From Megascapheus bottae (Eukaryota > Chordata > Mammalia > Rodentia > Geomyidae), in contig JANJXV010000013.1 in assembly GCA_024803745.1 (NCBI GenBank), positions 58,528,602-58,592,601 on the forward strand: a DNA stretch of 64,000 nt, written 5' to 3'. Under the pieces are notes generated by a model. It was not told the DNA's origin. It saw only the letters and a program-made list of their open reading frames with translations, and made no database searches. A program made the position numbers and the translations under genes. Shown piece by piece: positions 63,276 to 64,000 of this stretch. How positions within the stretch are numbered: the stretch's first letter is position 1; each line of letters opens with the position of its first letter.

Positions 63276-64000
63276 ACTAATAAACAAACTAATCTTGGAT
63301 GGAAGCTGTGAGACAGCGCTTGTTGCCTCTGAATTCCTGGCTACTTTTTGCAGTAGCTATTTGCCTGTTTTCCTGTTTTAAATTTTTGAAGGAAACATTG
63401 GTTGATGGAGGCAGAAGATGGAATGTTTTAATTTAAATTCATCCTTTACCAACTGGATTCTGTAAAGGTTTATTTCCCCACTCCTAACTGAAAACTGGAA
63501 ATATCAACAATTCAGCCTGTTTTTCCTTGTCTTGCTTTGCTCTCTGGTCTAGTTTCCTCCATGTTCTCCACTCACCCCCCCACACCCCGCCCTAACATAC
63601 TGATAATCTGGGATGCACGAGAGAGGCCATGCAAGGCCCTAAGTGACGGTCCCTAGTAAGTGTCTGTGGAAGACCTAGGCCTGCCTGTCCCATTGGCTCT
63701 CCAGTTCCAGAATCAGCAGGGTGTTCCCAAAGGCTCATGGGCTGCTGCACAGTCAGGGGTTGATCTCAGGTCTTCTGCTGGGCAGGCAGGTTGGCAGGCG
63801 GGCAGTGAAGCGGGAACCTCCTTGGGGGAAGAACCAGGCTGGGAGGGGAGGCCATGGCCGGGGCTTGTCTTCCTCAGCCGGTACTGAGCCTTCAGGCCAT
63901 CTGGATGGGATGTGGGGTTTCAGACACTGGACAACCATTTCTCCCCACCAGGTGCTCACTGGGCCTCCATGCTTTCCCGGGTAGAAGTAAGCGGTGGCAC
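63276..64000. other. Unassigned right end
   Basis: Unique sequence, GC-richer after 63650. No exon is recognised with confidence and no SINE is seen. Confidence 0.5.

Overview
The window is gene-rich mammalian nuclear DNA. Its interspersed repeats point to a geomyoid rodent (kangaroo rat, pocket mouse or pocket gopher). There are dozens of copies of a dimeric SINE with an ID/tRNA-Ala-like head ('cctagtggtagagtgcttgc') and a second monomer ending 'ccaggactggcaaaaa', which matches my recollection of the IDL-Geo family of Geomyoidea. A second abundant SINE has a 7SL (B1/Alu)-like head and a similar right-hand monomer. The species is an inference.

The left 32 kb is the conserved block PSMD13(-) / SIRT3(+) / RIC8A(-) / BET1L(+) / ODF3(-) / SCGB1C1(-), which in human lies at the tip of 11p15.5. 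PSMD13 and SIRT3 share a 0.72 kb GC-rich bidirectional promoter. RIC8A and BET1L share a 1.2 kb one. I could follow the exons of RIC8A (10 exons, 530 aa), BET1L (4, 111 aa), ODF3 (6, 254 aa) and SCGB1C1 (3, 95 aa) with consistent phases throughout. SIRT3 is followed through six exons, but its usual last exon seems to have lost its splice acceptor. The genes share a neighbourhood, not a pathway: proteasome lid, mitochondrial deacetylase, G-alpha chaperone, Golgi SNARE, sperm tail protein and secretoglobin.

From 33 to 41 kb there is a decayed olfactory receptor and dense SINE/L1 sequence. A nearly complete SYCE1 (synaptonemal complex, minus strand, 12 exons; only the first is missing) follows at 40.95-45.84 kb. 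In human SYCE1 is at 10q26.3, so two human chromosome ends are joined here, as I believe they are in mouse.

The right 16 kb looks subtelomeric. It holds a 45-47 bp minisatellite (about 21 copies), a CpG-rich island, a 41-43 bp minisatellite (about 28 copies), a 1.4 kb field of degenerate TTAGGG motifs, a solo ERVK-like LTR, a short TTAGGG cluster, and then a 4.2 kb minisatellite of about 60 units of 69 bp. Each unit of this last array carries, always in the same orientation, a full or near match to the CTCF core motif. Pieces of the sequence flanking these arrays are duplicated about 11 kb apart. This CTCF-site array beside telomere-like repeats is the most unusual thing in the window.
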